A stretch of 64,000 nt of DNA from NCBI GenBank assembly GCA_022266195.1, contig WHVY01000006.1, positions 4,278,001 through 4,342,000 of the forward strand, written 5' to 3'. The number at the start of each line of letters is the position of its first letter. Position 1 is the first letter of the stretch. Shown here in pieces: positions 60,857-64,000 of this stretch. The notes beneath the pieces are model-generated. The model was not told where the DNA came from. It searched no databases and saw only the letters and a list, made by a program, of their open reading frames with translations. The position numbers and the translations under genes are program-made. Source of the DNA: Tetranychus cinnabarinus. Lineage: Eukaryota > Arthropoda > Arachnida > Trombidiformes > Tetranychidae.

Positions 60857-63800
60857 TATCAAGGTAATGTGTGTAATACATGAACACTGTTTGAAATTAA
60901 ATGGGGAAACATTTTTCCCATTTCAATTCAGATGAAAAGTTCAATCGGATTTGATTTACTCTCTCTTCCTTTCTCTCTCTCTCTCTCTCTCTCTGTTTTA
61001 TAGCTGTCTGATAATTAAACTTTGATTGTTAAAAGCCCACTTAAAAATCATTAAGATTGATTTGGGTTAGTGAATGGGAAAAGTCATAAAAATATCAATG
61101 GTAAAAAATTGAGTTAACCTTTTGTATATCTTTGATTTATGTTAAACGGAAAAAAATATCAAGTGAAACTTGTAACAATGAAATTGCGTGTTCCTATCAA
61201 AGTACAATCAATTGATCATTTACTTTTAACCTTATGTAAATTTAAATTATCAAACATATCAAACATAATTGAAAAGGAATCCTGAAGGCAATCAATTGAA
61301 ACAAAATCTTCTTCTCCTCAACATATGTAAACATTTTTCAATGGCTTTTGCCATTCCTTTGAGGATTTATCTAGACTTTTGTTGTTGTTTGATTAACTTG
61401 TTTCAATCAACCAGATAGTTTAACTGTTTAGATTGCCTCTCTCTAATTGTGATTAAAACTTTATAATGGTTACATTATGTACCTAAGTAATATTAGAAAT
61501 GGTAATTTGAGATGTTAAATAACAATTATAAATATCTCATATGATATTGCAAGAGTTGAACATTGAACACATTGAACATGAAAGTTATATCATGATGATG
61601 GTGAAGGATAAAAGACACTGAATTAAGACATAACAAGAGAAGTGAAATAAAAGGTCTCAAGATGTTTAAAGTTGAAGACGATGGATGAACAAGAGGATGG
61701 CGAAAAGAGGAAGAGTCAAGGATTTGAGAAGAGCATGGAATAAGCATGAAATTTGTCATCAAGAAAAGGGTCATCATCAATTCTTGAGTTTATTTCTTTA
61801 AGCATTTAGACATGAAGATGATAATGGCGAAGATAAAGAGAGAGAAGAATCATTATCTTCATTAATCCTTGGTTAAGAGCTGAATTTTGTTGATCCATTG
61901 TTTTTGTATAGCAATGGCACAGCCATGAGAAGTGATAGACTTGGACGGAGAGTCAAGTGTTGTATGAGAAAATCATTTGCAGAATCATTTTGATTTTTAT
62001 CGAGTATTATTAATTGATTATAATCCTTTGCTTTATTATATCAAGCTCAATCACTGTCTTTGCTCTATCAAATTATTAATAGGACCAGTAATTGCAAGAC
62101 GAAGATGATGGGAAATCAAAGAGGAAAAAAAAACAGTAGAAGTTGATTTATGGGTTTGCTTTTTTTCCCTTCATTTCAGTTGATTTCTTTGAATGGATCA
62201 CTGAATTTATTCAATGATTTATTTTAACAATATATGACTACCAAGTTTAAACAGGTTTATCTGGTTAATCATGATTCAAAAATGTATTTGTAAATTGTTT
62301 CTCAGTGTCTTCAATTGTGTTGTTAAAAGAGACACACACACACAAAAACATAAATACAAATATTAACACATATCCATTTGGTAACACTAATTATATTCAC
62401 ACCTTGAAGTAGATGATTTAATTGATTATAACCTTCAAATTTATTGAATCATTGTTTAGTTAAACACTTCAATCACAATTACTGTTATTATTGACAATTT
62501 ATTTCAAGTAGTTATTGATATTGTTGGTGTTAGGATAAATCAAAAGTGTTCATTTTTGTAAATATCATTCAATTTTATTTACTTTTTACAAAATCAAATA
62601 TGGCGCAAAAAAACAATGGAGGCATTTTAAGCTTATTTACCGGTTTTTTTTCTGGTTGAAGGTTAAGCTTGATATTGGCTTTTTTTTATTTTAATGTTTT
62701 GCAAATTTAATTGAGTCATTTAATTAGGTTGCTGGTTATCATCATTCTTTAAGGTGATGAATGCTGATTTAAGCTGAAAAGCAGTGATAATGTTAATGAT
62801 GATGATAAATGTAAATTGAGTCAACTTCTGGTGAGAATCTCTCCTCTAATTACAACTATTGGTACCCATTTTCATTGTAAGGTGACAAAATTAATGTTTT
62901 CCTCTTTTTGTTTCTTTTTGCTAATCACTATTTGTATTTTATTTTTGTTTTTTTTTCTCAGTTTCCTCTCATTGGAATGTTATTCTGTTTCAGGTTTTCA
63001 TATAATTCGTTATAATTATTTTTACAACTAATTCTTATTTCTTTTTTCTTCTCTTTCTCTGCCCTTACTCTACTTATGTAGCATGACTTTTTGCGGTTCA
63101 CCAATTTTTTCACTGATATCTTTCTGATGGTAAACAAGTGAAGAAGTAAAAAACGTAAAGATGATGATGATACTTTATTCCTTGAAAATCACTGTTTGAG
63201 GCAAAATAAGAGGAAGGAGAAAAAGCAAGACTGTGATGATGAAGAAAAAAGCTGATAATAAATATAATTGTTAACCAAGCAAAGAAAATTTGTTTTCCCA
63301 AGGAACTCATTGATTTACAGGTTACCAGACAAAAGGAAGAGGATGATGATAAAAAGGAGAAAGAACAACAAGAGAAAGATGATGATGATGATGAAGACCG
63401 CAGGAGAGGAGAACAACTGATTTTAGATTCAAAATCTTAGGTCAAGATACATCATCATTATCTGCTTGGGGCTAAACAACAGCCACATCGACAAAGCCAA
63501 AAAAATTGCTGCAACAGCAAAAAGCTCATAAAAAGAATCAATGGTAAATATCTCATTGTCTTTAAAAACGAGACAATAATCATCTCAAGTCTTCTAATTA
63601 AGATTTTCCCTTTCTTTTAACTCTTTCTTTCCGGCTTTCGCTTGCATTCCGTCTCTTCTTCTTCCTCCTCCTTCTCCTCCCTCATCATCTTCACCCTCCT
63701 AACTCATTTTCCTTTTCTATTCATAGGTTTTTCCTGGTCTTTCTTTCCTCTTTGATAGCATCATTCTTGCTTACCATTTATTTCATCCTATTTTGTTACT

Positions 63801-64000
63801 CTCTCTCTTCCTCTTCTTCCATTCTTCCTTCAATCATCTTTTTCGTCTTACTACTTTATTGCAATAGCTTCACTAATCCTGTGTTATGTACGATTTTTCT
63901 TGGAAACATTTTTGAACCCCTGAGAAGGGGATAAAGATGTTTCAACTGGCCTAAAGAAGTATCCAGAAGGAGAGATGGAAACAACTGATAATACCAACTT
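60857..64000. other. AT-rich tail of the window, no gene seen
   Basis: No supported gene. It includes a (TC)n run at about 60972-60994, a short (AC)n near 62334, and a pyrimidine-rich stretch at 63.6-63.9 kb that gives a spurious hydrophobic frame. A TATTCATAG acceptor-like site ends that tract near 63726, but no exon could be assigned. Confidence 0.4.

Noticed and set aside
61942..61951. TGGACGGAGA, the first ten bases of miR-184
   Set aside because: The match stops after ten bases and no hairpin with a plausible star strand surrounds it.

Overview
The window looks like nuclear DNA of a small-genome arthropod. It is AT-rich, genes have short introns (59 to about 650 bp), GT-AG splice signals and AATAAA polyadenylation hexamers are easy to read, and the proteins are animal-type (DDX41, IDH3B, TMX1, a THAP protein). 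A mite or other chelicerate would fit, but that is inference; nothing here fixes the species.

Layout. Positions 1-11,300 are gene-dense. In order they hold a THAP zinc-finger gene related to P-element transposases (+, start codon split by an intron), an unrecognised Ser-rich gene (-), an intronless DDX41 RNA helicase gene (+), a 157-bp MITE, the regulatory beta subunit of mitochondrial NAD-isocitrate dehydrogenase (+, 4 exons), a decayed second copy of DDX41 (+), and the ER thioredoxin-like TMX1 (-, 4 exons). Positions 11,300-40,300 are almost gene-free: AT-rich sequence with microsatellites, a few unattached exon-like pieces and some structured blocks. At 40,381-43,712 (-) sits an isolated gene for a secreted Thr/Ser-rich protein built from fifteen 57-residue repeats with about 52 N-glycosylation sequons. 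Positions 43,800-64,000 are again a gene desert, holding a foldback block at 46.5 kb, long purine/pyrimidine tracts at 51.4-53.0 kb, a LINE-type zinc-knuckle fragment at 58.9-59.4 kb and a nearly perfect 91-bp inverted repeat at 60.6-60.9 kb.

Relations. The housekeeping genes at the left are neighbours, not a pathway: splicing and nucleic-acid sensing (DDX41), TCA cycle (IDH3B), ER redox (TMX1). The best local story is a segmental duplication. Promoter, coding region and 3' UTR of DDX41 (3,295-5,845) were copied to the far side of IDH3B (7,884-9,034). The copy then lost about 1.4 kb in six deletions, several with short direct repeats at the junctions, and it now supplies the only strong poly(A) hexamers downstream of IDH3B. 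The other items most worth testing are the hairpin at 60.6 kb (possible hpRNA/siRNA source), the 171-bp repeat gene, and a hammerhead-ribozyme-like core at 29.93 kb.
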